Of a stretch of DNA of 64,000 bases, positions 9,847-19,972 are shown piece by piece. The stretch covers positions 495,059,501 to 495,123,500 of the forward strand of contig CM057451.1 of assembly GCA_016271365.2 (NCBI GenBank), written 5' to 3'. Source of the stretch: Neoceratodus forsteri (Eukaryota > Chordata > Ceratodontiformes > Ceratodontidae). The notes below the pieces were generated by a model. It saw only the letters and a program-made list of their open reading frames with translations, was not told the origin of the DNA and searched no databases. Made by a program: the position numbers and the translations under genes. Each line of letters begins with the position of its first letter. Position 1 is the first letter of the stretch.

Positions 9847-11050
9847 CTCGGTCAATCTTAATCTGTCCCAAATACTGATTTCCCAGAGTGACCGTGCTAT
9901 TGTCCGCAGGGGTGCAAAAACATATTGTAGCCAGGATGTGAAAAATGACAGCTGTCGTGTTCATAAGGAGTTGAAAAAATGCCACTGTTGAAAATGTGGC
10001 GTGACAGTATTACAAATTTGCGAAATTACGAGGTGCATGAAACAGTTCAATGCACCTTAACACGATCATGTTATGGGTTTCATCACCAAATTTTCAAACA
10101 GAGGATTTTGGACCTCTGCTCATGAACAGTGCCACTGTCATTTTCTTAATCTGTCCGAACACTGATTTCCCACAGCGACCACGTTATTCTGCGCCGGAAC
10201 TGTGAAAACACATTTTGGTCAGGATGTGAAAAATGACAGCTGTACTGCTTATAAGGAGGTGTGAAAAAATGGCACTGTTGAAAATGTGGTGTGACAATAT
10301 TACAAATCTGCGAAGTTACAAGGGTGCATGGAAAGTGCGCAACTCACACTTGTAACACAGTCAATTGAGGGGCTATCATCACCAAATTTTCAACATAGGC
10401 ATTTTAGGACCTCTGCTCATGAACGGTACCATTGTCATTTTCTTAATCTGTCCCAAACACTGATTTCCCACAGCAACCGCTGTATTCTGCGCCGGAAGTG
10501 TGAAAACACATTTTGGCCAGGACGGGAAAAATGACAGCTGTACTATTCATAAGTAGGTCTGGAAAAATGGCAATGTTGAAAATCTGGAGTGAAAATGTTA
10601 GAAATTTGCGAAGTTACTAGCGTGCGTGCCAACTGTGCAACGCACGCTCATAACACAGTCATTTTATGGAGTATTGTTACCAAATTTTCAACATAGGCAT
10701 TTTAGGACCTCTACTCATGAACAGTATCACTGTCATTTTCTTAATCTGTCCTGAACACTGATTTCCCACAGCGACCGCACTATTCAGCGCCAGAAGTGCG
10801 AAAACACATTTCAGCCAGGATGTAAACAATGACAGCTATACTGCTCACAAGGAGGTGTGACAAAATGCCAATTTTGAAAATCTGGCATGAAAATATGTAA
10901 ATCCGTGAAGTTACACGCTCGTAAAACAGTCATTTTTTGGATTTTTTCCACCAAATTTGCAATATAGGCTTTTTGAGAGCCCACCTGATGATACACTGGC
11001 ACTGTCGTTTCGTTAATCAGCCCCGAAGGGTGATTCTGCGCAGTGACTGT
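9847..11050. repeat. Palindromic ~298-bp units (copy B, block 2)
   Basis: Anchors at 10087, 10383, 10681 and 10952. The last unit is shorter and runs into the linker, as in copy A. Confidence 0.88.
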
Positions 11051-11455
11051 GAAACCACCTTCCGGGGCCGATTAACGCCATGACAGTTCAAGAATTCATG
11101 AGGAGGGGTCCCAAAAACCCCATGTTGAAAATTGGGTGAAAAAATTCCCAAAAATGCCCAAGATATGCACTAAAGTTGAAAAAATCTCTTTATTACATTA
11201 TACAGCTTACCGGCATTTCTTCAGTTCGCGGTCGGCTTTGAAGAGTGCAGACGTGTTCCTGGTCCAGCGAAGATCATCGCGCCGAGCTCCGGAGGTAAGT
11301 ATGGGGTATGGGAGGGTGAGGAGGCAGGGTGCGCAGTGGGTGGGTGCGGGTTGTGGGGGCAGGAGACTGCGAGGGACCGTTCCTTTTTCAGGTACAAAAC
11401 CTAAAAAGACTTTCTGGACCGTTTTCATTTACAGGGCATGTGGCACGCTGGGGTG
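11051..11455 (+). other. Linker with intron-like segment 11295-11434 (copy B)
   Basis: The linker contains TTCGCGGTCGGCTTTGAAGA and, just upstream, an AT-rich ATTATACAG stretch (about 11195). The GTAAGTATGGGG site starts at 11295. The acceptor TTTTCATTTACAG ends at 11434, before GGCATGTGGCACGCTGGGG. The implied intron is 140 bp. Sequence inside it has drifted more than the sites themselves. Confidence 0.55.
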
Positions 11456-11700
11456 GAGCTCCCAATTTGCCACCGGAGTCTTGTTTTGGGGGCAGCTGCT
11501 GGCCGACAGGGGATTGGGCACCCCCGTCGGCAAACAATAAAAGGGGCATGTGGCACGCTGTGGTGGGCTCCTCAGCATGCCACCAGAGTTGTTTTGAGTG
11601 GGGCAGCTGTAGCCGATGGGGATTGGGCACCCCCATCGGCAAACAACAAAAGGAATTCATTTTGCCAACGGGGATTTGCACCCATCAGCAGCCAATAAAA
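11455..11700 (+). repeat. Strong hairpin repeats (copy B)
   Basis: Two clear stem-loops are seen. At 11502-11531, GCCGAC pairs with GTCGGC and GGGG with CCCC around loop ATTGGGCA. At 11612-11640, GCCGATGGGG pairs with CCCCATCGGC around the same loop. Each is followed by AAACAA and AAAAGG. The C-G to T-A change keeps the pair, which suggests selection on the fold or homogenised palindromes. Confidence 0.7.
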
Positions 11701-12105
11701 CTGGGGGGCTACATTATGCCGGAGGAGTGGGCTCCCGTCGACAAATCAAATATGGGGGTACATATTGTTTGTGAATACAGTAGCAAGCCGCCGCCATGTT
11801 CACAAACAACATCACAGATCCTACATCCCGCCCTGCAATGATGGGTCACTCCCTCATTGCAGCGGATGGCTGACGCTGCAATGACGAGGCGGCCCCTGAT
11901 TGCAGCGGCTGATTTTTTAGAAAGTTGTGGCACGCTGGCTGAACTAGTGTCAGCAGCAGCATGCCATGGCATTGGGAGATGGGGGACAAGCCTTTGCAGG
12001 CTGTGGGGGCTTTGGGCACAACAGTGCCATGCCTCCACAACCTGCTTGTGGAGAAAGCTGTCGCAACATATTTCTTGCACATGCACGCAATCAACATAAA
12101 AACAA
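11701..12105 (+). other. 3' tail of composite copy B
   Basis: This non-coding segment contains repeats of a CTGCAATGA-type word. It ends with TTCTTGCACATGCACGCAAT and then CAACATAA, aligned with the ends of copies A and C. Confidence 0.5.
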
Positions 12106-12977
12106 ATTTATATGTGGGGCACAGTAGGAAATTCTAGCAGTTAGCAATGATTGGCGCTCAGAACGCTGTGAAAATACATCTGCAGAGTTTGCTTATCTTG
12201 AGCATCATGCTAGCTTCATTAGTCCTCCTTTTCATTTCCTTATTTCTTGTAGTAAACAGTTTTACTGATTTTGGCAATCAAAGACCTGAAAACAAAAACA
12301 CAAGTCAGGAATGTATGAGTACAATTAACATGCATGCAGTGTCATTATTTATCTTTATCAGCTTTACAGTTCTGGAGACAATACTTTGACGGCTGATCAA
12401 AGGGTTTTGCCTGTGTCTGTGTTTTTCTGAACACATGTAGTGGGTGGCATTTTAGTTGAGCTTGGTTCCTTGAATTAAAAAAAAAGGGGGGGGTTATATT
12501 GTATAGAGAACCGCAGGTGTATGTCTATTGGTAATCAGGACCCTTAACCCCCACCCCCAAAAAAATACTATGTAAGTCGGTTCAGGGTTATCTTTCACCT
12601 GTAAGACTTTGGCAGTGATGTCTCTGTGGTGCAACTGGTAGATAAGTAAGTTTATGTATCCAAGCATTCCTTTAAACTGTGTTTAAAGTCCCTAGTGTTA
12701 GTTGTGAAAAAGGGGACAATGTCTCAGTCTGTTGAGATGCAAACTCAGAACTTTTTGCTAGCTCTCGCGTTTATTTGGATACAAGTTAATTTTAACTCAG
12801 CATTTTAGAATATTATGAATTTCTGCTTGGTAATCTGTATTTCCAGCACATTCAATATGTGAACAGCACTATTTCAGTAAGGGACTCAAGAGGAATCTAG
12901 CATTTTTTAAGGGTGAAAACAAAGGAATGTCTCTCGTGGTCGAAGATGCAGCACCCTCCCTAGACAGCTCACTCAGC
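12106..12977. other. Unassigned AT-rich DNA
   Basis: A small ATG frame at 12147-12389 would encode 80 residues with a hydrophobic stretch (SLLILSIMLASLVLLFISLF). It has no recognised family and lies in AT-rich DNA, so it is probably chance. Nothing else is recognised. Confidence 0.35.
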
Positions 12978-13125
12978 TGGGAGGCAGTATAGCACAGTGG
13001 TTTAAGGCTCTGAGCTGCAAATCTGAAGACCTGAGTTTGAATCCCACAGCCCCCACTTGCATACTGTGTAACCCTGAGTAAGCCACTTAACTTCCCTGTA
13101 CTCCCAGGTTGCACCTGTAAACAAG
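12978..13125 (+). mobile_element. tRNA-derived SINE with CORE/MIR-like 3' part
   Basis: The head holds an RNA polymerase III A box (TAGCACAGTGGTTTAAGG near 12990) and a B box (GAGTTTGAATCCC near 13033) about 45 bp apart, as in tRNA genes. Downstream, TGTAACCCTGAGTAAGCCAC and TTAACTTCCCTGTA match the conserved block shared by MIR-type SINEs and L2 LINE tails, followed by a 'CACCTGTAAA' tail motif. A functional tRNA is excluded because the cloverleaf is incomplete and there is no 3' acceptor partner. No poly(A) or clear target duplication is seen. Confidence 0.75.
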
Positions 13126-13559
13126 CTTTCAGCTTAGTGTGTCTCACCTGGTTAAACAATTGGGGGGAAAAAAAGGCATATTTTTTCTTTCATTTAATTT
13201 AGGTACTGCCACGCTTAGCACTGCTTTGCCCCGTATTTTTTATTTGTTCAATATGTCAACCCATCAGGCTTGGCCAGTGCAGGGAAGTCAGGCGCCCCCT
13301 GCTTCCCCTGCAGCCCAGACGTGGGAGCAAGACCAAGCCTTGTGGGACACCCTGCAACCTAAGATTATAAGAAAAGTGTTGGCAGATGGGGACCGTATGG
13401 TCCATCTTGTCTTCCCAAGGTGGCTACCCCCCAATTATATTTTTTTCCTAAGTTGCCCACGCTGCCTGTCCCATGCAAGTTTGAATTCCCTTACTATAGT
13501 AAAGTAGGCATAGGGATGAGTTAAAAGGCCTGAATTTTACCTAGTTAATAACAACTCCA

Positions 13560-13850
13560 ACCAGGATAAACTATAAGACTGGGACTAGCACACTCCTGGA
13601 CTGGGTCCTAACGAATTGTCCAATGCATATCTCCCATTCTGAAATATTGCCTGACAATATCAGTGATCACTCTCCTACCCAGTGTTATTGGACTAACAAA
13701 TTTATCAAGCCCCCTGCCAGAACAGTCACAAGTAGAGTGCTCTCCCATGGCCACCTGCAGCCGCTAAAGTCTCTCCTCCGGCAACAAGATTGGTCTTACA
13801 TTGAAACCACCCCTGATATTGACTCAGCTCTGGAATAATTCACTGAATGT
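13560..13850 (+). pseudogene. LINE endonuclease C-terminal remnant
   Basis: TSTLLDWVLTNCP, then SEILPDNISDHSPTQC, matches the C-terminal part of apurinic-type endonucleases in LINE ORF2, with the SDH motif intact. The catalytic N-terminal half is missing because of 5' truncation. The frame then runs to a stop at about 13836 and resumes as CFNAACDILASFRTCR, so at least one stop interrupts the polypeptide. Confidence 0.7.
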
Positions 13851-15870
13851 TTCAATGCGGCCTGTGACATCCTTGCCTCTTTTAGGACATGTAGGATCAG
13901 GATACTTGATAATCCCTGGCTCTCTTTTAACCTTCTGGCTCAAATGAAAGCTTGTGACCACCTCTGGCATAGGGCCAGGACCTATGGCAGTCAACCTAAC
14001 ATACAGGCCTATAGGACAGCCAGGAACACATGTACTAAGGCTATTCATGAGCACAAAGTGCAGTACTATAAGGACATCCTTGCCAAGACCTGGGTGGATG
14101 GGAAAAAAATTCTGGGAAAACCTTTCAGAAATCACTGGGAAAGCGTCCAAGCAAGCTCCAACTATGTTAAATGTTGATGGGTCTATCACCCATGACCCCG
14201 TGTTAATTGCCAACACATTTAATTCATCCTTCACAGACCTTAGCCAAATTCTGCCCTTAAATTTCTTTGAACCACCCAGCACAGTTCTTGCGTCCACCAA
14301 ATCAGAAGAGGCCTTGACCCACCCATGTTTCTACTTCAAAGCTATCTTAGAAAGCAAGGCCAAGACATACCTACTTAAAGTTCTAGGAGGAATTAGGACA
14401 AGCAGTGATTCCCTCGACCTGAAACTTCTAACCCTAACCCTAGATGAAGTCCTATCCCCCCTCACCAAGCTTCTCAATCTCTCCCTCATACTTTCACAAT
14501 TCCCCCAGACTGGAAATCTGCTCTGGTTACACCAGTTTTTTAAGAGTGGGGACAGATTACTACCTGGGAATTATAGGCCAATATCTATTCTTCCCCCATT
14601 GTCCAAAGCACTTGAAGGGATTGTTGCCGACCAGTTTGTGGAGTACCTGGAAAATAAAACCTACAATGTGTCCAACAACATGATTTTCAGAAAGGGCACA
14701 GCACATCTGTGGCCCTAATGGAATTCACAGGTTTCATTCACCATACTCTTGATCAGGGTCAACTTGTTGGCGCAAACTTTATTGACCTGTCTAAAGCATT
14801 TGACATGGTCAATCATCATTTGCTGACACATCAGCTTGCTAGGCTTGGTATATCTTCAGATGCACTAAAGTGGTTCACCAGCTATCTAGCAAACCGCACA
14901 CAACAGGTGAGAACATGGTCTACTCTTTCTGCTAAACTGTCTGTCTGCTCTGGGGTTCCTCAAGGATCGATACTGGGACCCCTTCTATTCTGCACCTTCC
15001 TCAATAATCTTCTGGCATCCTGTTCCAAACCAGTACTCCTCTACGCAGATGATGCGGTAATTTTCTCAAAGACTGCTGACCCTACCCTCCTTCAGGCCTA
15101 GCTTCAGAAAAGTTTTACTGAAGCTGAGTCTTGTTCACCTCTCATAAGTTGGTACTTAACTGCAAAAAAACAAAGGTCATGCTCTTCCATGGTACCTACA
15201 GCAAGCATAGAGCCCAACAATTGGTGATTAAAAACAGTGCAGATGTAGTCCTTGATCAGACTCAATCTTTCAAACACCTAAGAGTTACTCTGGATAGTAT
15301 GCTCTCCTACTCCCACCATGTTAGGAATGTTGCCAAGGCAGTTAACATTCGTCAAGGCCTTCTACACAGACTCAAACACTGCCTTACTAAAGTTCAGTTG
15401 TGTCTATTACTGACTATGGTTTGGTCATTTATGGTACTGCCACAGACACAACCCTACCACAGCTCACCACAGCTCTGAATAAGGCATGCCATCTACTAAC
15501 TGGTGTAGTGTATCGTACTCACATTTGTGACCTTTACAGACAGGCAAACTGGCTTCAACTCCAGGCTTGCACTGAATATCAAGCCTGCCTTCTGGCTAAG
15601 AAGGCAGCTTTTGGTCTCCTACCACCAGGTTCCCTTTAGCTTTTCAGTCCCTTCTGGGGCCCTTGTAACACACAAAATTCTGTGAGCCAAACTTTTACTG
15701 TCCCTCGCTGTTGAACCTCGCTCTGACAGCAATCCATTGCAGTTAGAGCAGCTAATTTACTGTATTTAATTCCCTTCCTCCTGAGATTGCGACGACAGCA
15801 ACCTTGGAACCATTCAAGCGGAAGCTGCATCAATTCTTAGTTTCCAGAGCATCTTATGACTGCTATACCT
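13850..15870 (+). pseudogene. LINE ORF2 reverse transcriptase remnant
   Basis: RT blocks appear in order: a fingers block with NYRPISILPPLSKALEGIVA (14570-14630), FIDLSKAFDMVNHHLLTHQL (14779-14838), SGVPQGSILGPLLF (14952-14990), LLYADDAVIFS (15038-15070), then KLVLNCKKTKVMLF (15148-15189) and a C-terminal ATLEPFKRKLHQFL (15799-15840). The YADD and GVPQGS motifs are intact. Frameshifts (near 14170, 14700 and 15100) and stops break the frame into several open pieces. It would have made cDNA for target-primed integration. Here it is dead. Confidence 0.85.
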
Positions 15871-16737
15871 AAGCTTTGCAGAAAGCTAAATGTACTAGGA
15901 CCGCCCTTTTTATCATTTGCCCCTGTATAGCCCTACCCCGTTGCTGCACTATTCCACATACAGCATTTCCTTCCTTCATCCCTTTCCCGTCCCCATCCCT
16001 GCCCTCTTTTCATCCTACCTCATCCCCCCTTCCTCTACCCTCCACTCCTCCCCTCTCTGTTTCCTCACCTTGCTCTCTCCCTCCTCCCCTCCCCTCCCTG
16101 TGGGTCTTTTCTTACATAAGCTACATTGTGGCAGCTCCTCCTTGCTCTTATTTTGCTCCTTCCACCCCCCAATTGGCCCCTTATCCTTTTCTCCTTGTAG
16201 TCTCTTCCACCTTCAGACAAGGTCACTGGCTGCACTTGACACACTATTTATCTTGCCATATTATTCTTTTGATTATGTAATTACTTTCCTCATGGTGTAC
16301 TACTTACTGAAACCATTGTAATTTGTTATTCTTGTGACTTGACGTGGAACCTCTGTAAAAGAGCCCTTGGCTCAAAGGTCTTTCCGATTTGTTAAATAAA
16401 ATAAATAAAAATACTGTCTTTGATTTCACCACTTTTGATAGTAGACTATTCCATGGGTCTATCATTCTGTCTTTGAAAAAATACTTTCTAGCATTGCTTT
16501 TAAACTTGCCTCCCACCAGACTCAAGTCGTGCCCTCTTGTACTTGCCACTCTGTTTTCCTGGAGGAGGTTTTCCTTCTGAGTTGTGTTAAATCCTTTGAT
16601 GTACTTAGATGTTTCTATCATGTCCCCCCATTTCTTCTCTGTTCCAGAGATAATAAATTCAACTCTTTAAGCCTTGTCTTATATGGCTCATGGTGCAACC
16701 CCTGTACCATCTTTGTAGCCCTTTTCATCTAAAACAT

Positions 16738-17385
16738 CTAAAAGACATCAGAGGTCCAGATTGGATGCTGGCCATGTCCAGATTGAAACCAGGGCTGCAG
16801 GTTGTCCCCTCAGGGGGCCACAGGCACCCAAAGTGATAGCCAAGGCGGAGCCAGCCTTCTGCTCGCCTCTTGGAATCGGTGGCACAAAGTAAAATAGGTA
16901 GAAAAAAGGGGAAAGGTGGGCAAACTAAGCGTAAGGCCCAGGCATCAGAGGATGAAAGCCAAAAGTGGATCGAACACGAACAGTTCCGAGATGATGGCCC
17001 TGCCATAGCGGACCAAGTGCAGCAGCTGGTCACACCTGGGAACATGGGGGATGCGCCCACAACAGCACCCGTGGTTCAAATACATCCTGGTGAGTATGAA
17101 GGGGATCACAAGAGTGATGCATCTGTGGAAACAGCTGGGTCAGAGTCTGGGAGTAAGGATAAACTGTCAAGTGAAGTCCCAGAGAGACTACCAACTTGTT
17201 ACAGGGGCCTGCCCTCAAAATATATGAGATGGTGGCAGAACTTGAGGAGGATGATGAAGGATACTGTTGCCAAGGAATGAGTAATGAGCAAGGCTATGAG
17301 TAGGGGAGGCGGTACAGCAGATGTCCACCACCAGCCATACCCATGTCAACCCCCTGGTGCCCATGGTGCAGAACAGCCAGGTGAT
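16738..17385 (+). pseudogene. Gag-like N-terminal part of the DIRS/Ngaro-type element
   Basis: An open frame at 16870-17280 gives about 136 residues that are rich in charged residues, with a basic start (KIGRKKGKGGQTKRKAQAS) and an acidic, Ser-rich middle, but no conserved domain I know. A second frame begins at 17321 (MSTTSHTHVNPLVPMVQNSQ) and is cut by the CR1 insertion at about 17385. I assign it to this element by position and low-complexity Gag style only. It could also be unrelated DNA next to the element. Confidence 0.45.
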
Positions 17386-17464
17386 ACGAACGTATGAAGA
17401 AGCCAGTAGAAGAAGGCCATTTGGTCTATCAAGTCTGCTCATATTAAAGGGTCCACAGCTTGAG

Positions 17465-19250
17465 CTAATGTCCCTGCCATCCCGCCCCACTTCTCCCATC
17501 CTCCCTACCCATGATCCTTACCTTCCCCCAATGTTTATCCCAGCCTCTCTTAAAGCTCCCCACTGTCTTCAACAAGATCACCTCTTCCGGCAATGCATTC
17601 CAAGTGTCTACCACCCTCTCTGTGAAGAAGTGCTTCCTGACCTCCCTCCTAAACCTACCACCCTCCAGCTTAAGACTGTGCGCCCTCATGTTATGGTTGC
17701 CACTCAGCTTAAAGAGACTCTGCTTATCAATCTTATTTATCCCTTTCAAGTACTTGAAGGTCCCAATCATGTCCCCACTCTCTTCCCTGTCTTCCAGGGA
17801 GTACATGTTCAGTGCCCTCAACCTCTCCTCATATGCCTTACCCTGCTGACCCACTGTCAACTTTGCAGCCCTCCTCAGTACCTTCTCCAGCAGGTTAATG
17901 TCCTTTTTCAGGTGTGGGCACCAGTACTGAACTCCATACTCTAGATGCATCCTTACCAGTGACATGCAAAAGGGCAGTATAACCTCCTCTCTCCTACTAC
18001 TGATCCCCCTAGATATGCATCCCAGCATCATGTTTGCCTTTGCTGCTGCTTTCTTGCACTATGTGGAGCTCTTCAGGTCACTAGTGATCATCACTCCCAG
18101 GTCCTTCTAGCTCCTCTGATGCAGATACTCGGACTCCACCCAGGTAGTACTCTGTCCTGGGTTTTTGACTACAATATGCATAACTTTGCAGTTCTTGGCA
18201 TTGAATCCAAGCTGCTAGATCCTGGATCACCTCCCCAGCATTTCCATATCTTCCTGTATGTCCTGTATCCCTTCAGCTGTGTCCACTCTCCTGCAGAGCT
18301 TGGTGTCATCCACGAATAGACAAATTTTGCCCTTAATGCCATCCCCAATGTCATTGATGAAGACATTGAACAACACTGGCCCCAGCACCAAGCCCCACGG
18401 GACCCTACTGGTTACCTCTCTGGTGCCAGATAACTCTCCCACCACAACCACCCTCTGGGTTCTGTCCCTCAGCCAGTTTTCCATCCATTGGACCATCTTT
18501 TCCCCAACCCCGAGATCCACCAACTTCCTGATCAACCTTTTGTGGGGCACAGAGTCAAAGACCTTGCTGAAATCAAGATAGAAGATGTCTACTGCTTGGC
18601 CTCTGTTCACTGTCTTAGTGACACAGTCAAAGAAGTCAATCAGATTCGTTTGACACGATCTGCCCATCATGAACCCATGCTGCCTCACATCCTGGAGATC
18701 ATGCTCCTCTAGATATTCCACCAACGTTTCCTTTAGCATGGTCTCTACGAGCTTGCCCACAATGGAGGTCAGACTGACTGGTCTGTAATTTCCTGGGTCT
18801 TTCTTGGGACCACTTTTGTGGATGGGCACTACATGTGCTGCTCTCCACTCCTGCAGCACCACGCCTGCCTCTAGTGAACTATGAAATAGATCTGCCAGTG
18901 GCCCTGCCAACTCCTCAGCCAGTTCCTTTAGTACCCTTGGATGTACTCTGTCCGGGCCTGGTGATTTGTCCACCTTCAGTGCCAGCAGCCCCTCCCTCAC
19001 TCTATTCTCCTTTATCACTACATCTGTGTTCCCATCCCCCCTGCATCTCTTTTCCCTCCTGAAGGCACTGGCCCATCCTTCTCCCTGGTGAAGATGGAAC
19101 AGAAGTATTCATTTAGTATCTCTGCTTTTCCCCCATTATCCTCCACCCACTCCACCCCTTTCTTAAGCCCAACAATCCCTTCCTTGTTGTCTCGTTTCTC
19201 ATTTATATAGCGAAAAAAAGCCTTCTCCCCTTCTTGATTCCTTCAGCTAT
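17465..19250 (-). pseudogene. CR1 reverse transcriptase and C-terminal domain
   Basis: A 263-residue open frame (18227-19018) shows VDKSPGPDRVHPRVLKELAE, NYRPVSLTSIVGKLVE, QHGFMMGRSCQTNLIDF, FYLDFSKVFDSVPH and LGPVLFNVFINDI. The usual GVPQGS is RVPWGL here and the usual FADD is FVDD, so the polymerase block has taken substitutions. Upstream, ILNEYFCSIFTRE-like coding joins to the endonuclease. Downstream, 17465-18031 encodes MLGCISRGISSRREEVILPF through RVVDTWNALPEEV to the C-terminus. Frameshifts at about 18050-18220 separate the two parts. Confidence 0.9.
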
Positions 19251-19406
19251 CTGCGACTCCTTCTGTGTCTTTGCTCACCGGACTTCTTTACTTGCCTCAC
19301 TAGCCAACCATAGGTAATTTTCCCTATCCACCTCTCTCTTGATCTTCCTGAATTTTCTATAGGCCAACATCTTTTCCTTTTCTGTCTGGGACACCCCAGA
19401 ACTGAA

Positions 19407-19950
19407 TCAGCTGGGCTCTTTGGCCCTTGTGTTCTTCCCCCTGAGCCTAATGCACTCATTGGTGGCAACCAGTATTCCTTCCTTAATGATGGACCGCCTT
19501 TGGTCCACCCCCATATCTGCTCTGATGCCTGCCAGATGGCTCCTTAGCACTTCACCCATTTTCCTGAAGTCCATCCTTCTGAAATCCAAGATTTTCATCT
19601 TAGTCAGGATGCTTTCCCTGCCCATATCCAACTGAAACCACACTGTGCAATGGTCACTTCCACCCAGTGGCTCCCTCACCATTATTTCCTGTACATGTTT
19701 CCAATTTGTGAGCACCAGATCAAGAATTGCCTCAGCTCTTGCTGGTTCAGTGACACCCTGAGTCAGGAACCCACTCTGCAGTCCTTCCAGGATCACTTGA
19801 CTCCTAGTACATGTTGTGGAGGGTATGCTCCAGTCTATCTTGGGCAGGTTGAAGTCCCCCACAATTACCACCTCTCCTTTCCCCGCAGCATCCAATATTT
19901 ATGAGCTCAGTTCCCTGTCCCTCTCCTCATCCTAATTGGGTGGTCTGTAA
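19407..19950 (-). pseudogene. CR1 endonuclease domain (partial)
   Basis: The protein reads KGEVVIVGDFNLPKIDW (GDFN motif, 19840-19890), ILDLVLTN, and GGSDHCTVWFQ (SDH motif, about 19650). These are the last catalytic blocks of APE-type endonucleases, which nick target DNA to start integration. The N-terminal third, including the first catalytic Asn and Glu, is absent through 5' truncation. A stop precedes the ILDAAGKG segment. The frame continues into a linker (MDFRKMGEVLRSHLAGIRAD) and breaks at about 19407. Confidence 0.85.
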
Positions 19951-19972
19951 AACACCTCCAACCTCACCATGG

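Larger units (their letters stand above)
13496..16411 (+). mobile_element. LINE of the CR1/L2/Rex1-like branch, 5'-truncated
   Basis: The insert starts within the endonuclease domain and ends with GTTAAATAAAATAAATAAAA at 16391-16410. It contains the end of the endonuclease, a linker, the RT and a C-terminal region (next two entries). From 15876 to 16300 there is a C/T-rich 3' part with no coding function seen, whose open frames are compositional. The TACT repeat at both junctions may be a short target duplication. I do not assign a named family. Confidence 0.8.
13365..16735 (-). mobile_element. CR1-type LINE 3' part, split by another LINE
   Basis: Two minus-strand pieces, 13365-13495 and 16412-16735, are contiguous in CR1 coordinates. 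The left piece is the 3' untranslated end ('GGCAGATGGGGACC-TATGGTCCATC', 'CCATGCAAGTTTGAATTCC' on the plus strand). The right piece encodes the C-terminus: ATKMVQGLHHEPYKTRLKEL, a HDLSLVGGKF block and DRMIDPWNSLLSKVV. A 2.9-kb plus-strand LINE lies between them, and TACT is repeated at the junctions (13492-13495 and 16412-16415). The CR1 is 5'-truncated at about 16735. Confidence 0.8.
17386..19972 (-). mobile_element. CR1-type LINE, 2.6 kb, 5'-truncated in endonuclease
   Basis: This is the best-preserved CR1 here. On the minus strand it carries the endonuclease from VFYRPPN onwards (about 19945), the full RT, and a C-terminal domain ending near 17465, followed by a 3' end containing the GGCC-TTTGGTC-ATCAAGTCTGC word seen in other 3' ends. 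It lies inside the gag part of the DIRS/Ngaro-type element. No convincing target duplication is visible, which is usual for CR1. Confidence 0.9.

Noticed and set aside
5566..9850. Many 60-150 codon frames on both strands with FCTG-LP-like repeats
   Set aside because: They are translations of the 142-bp tandem monomer; frames shift from monomer to monomer.
12981..13060. Functional tRNA gene
   Set aside because: A and B boxes are present, but the arms do not pair as a full cloverleaf and the sequence continues into a MIR-like core.
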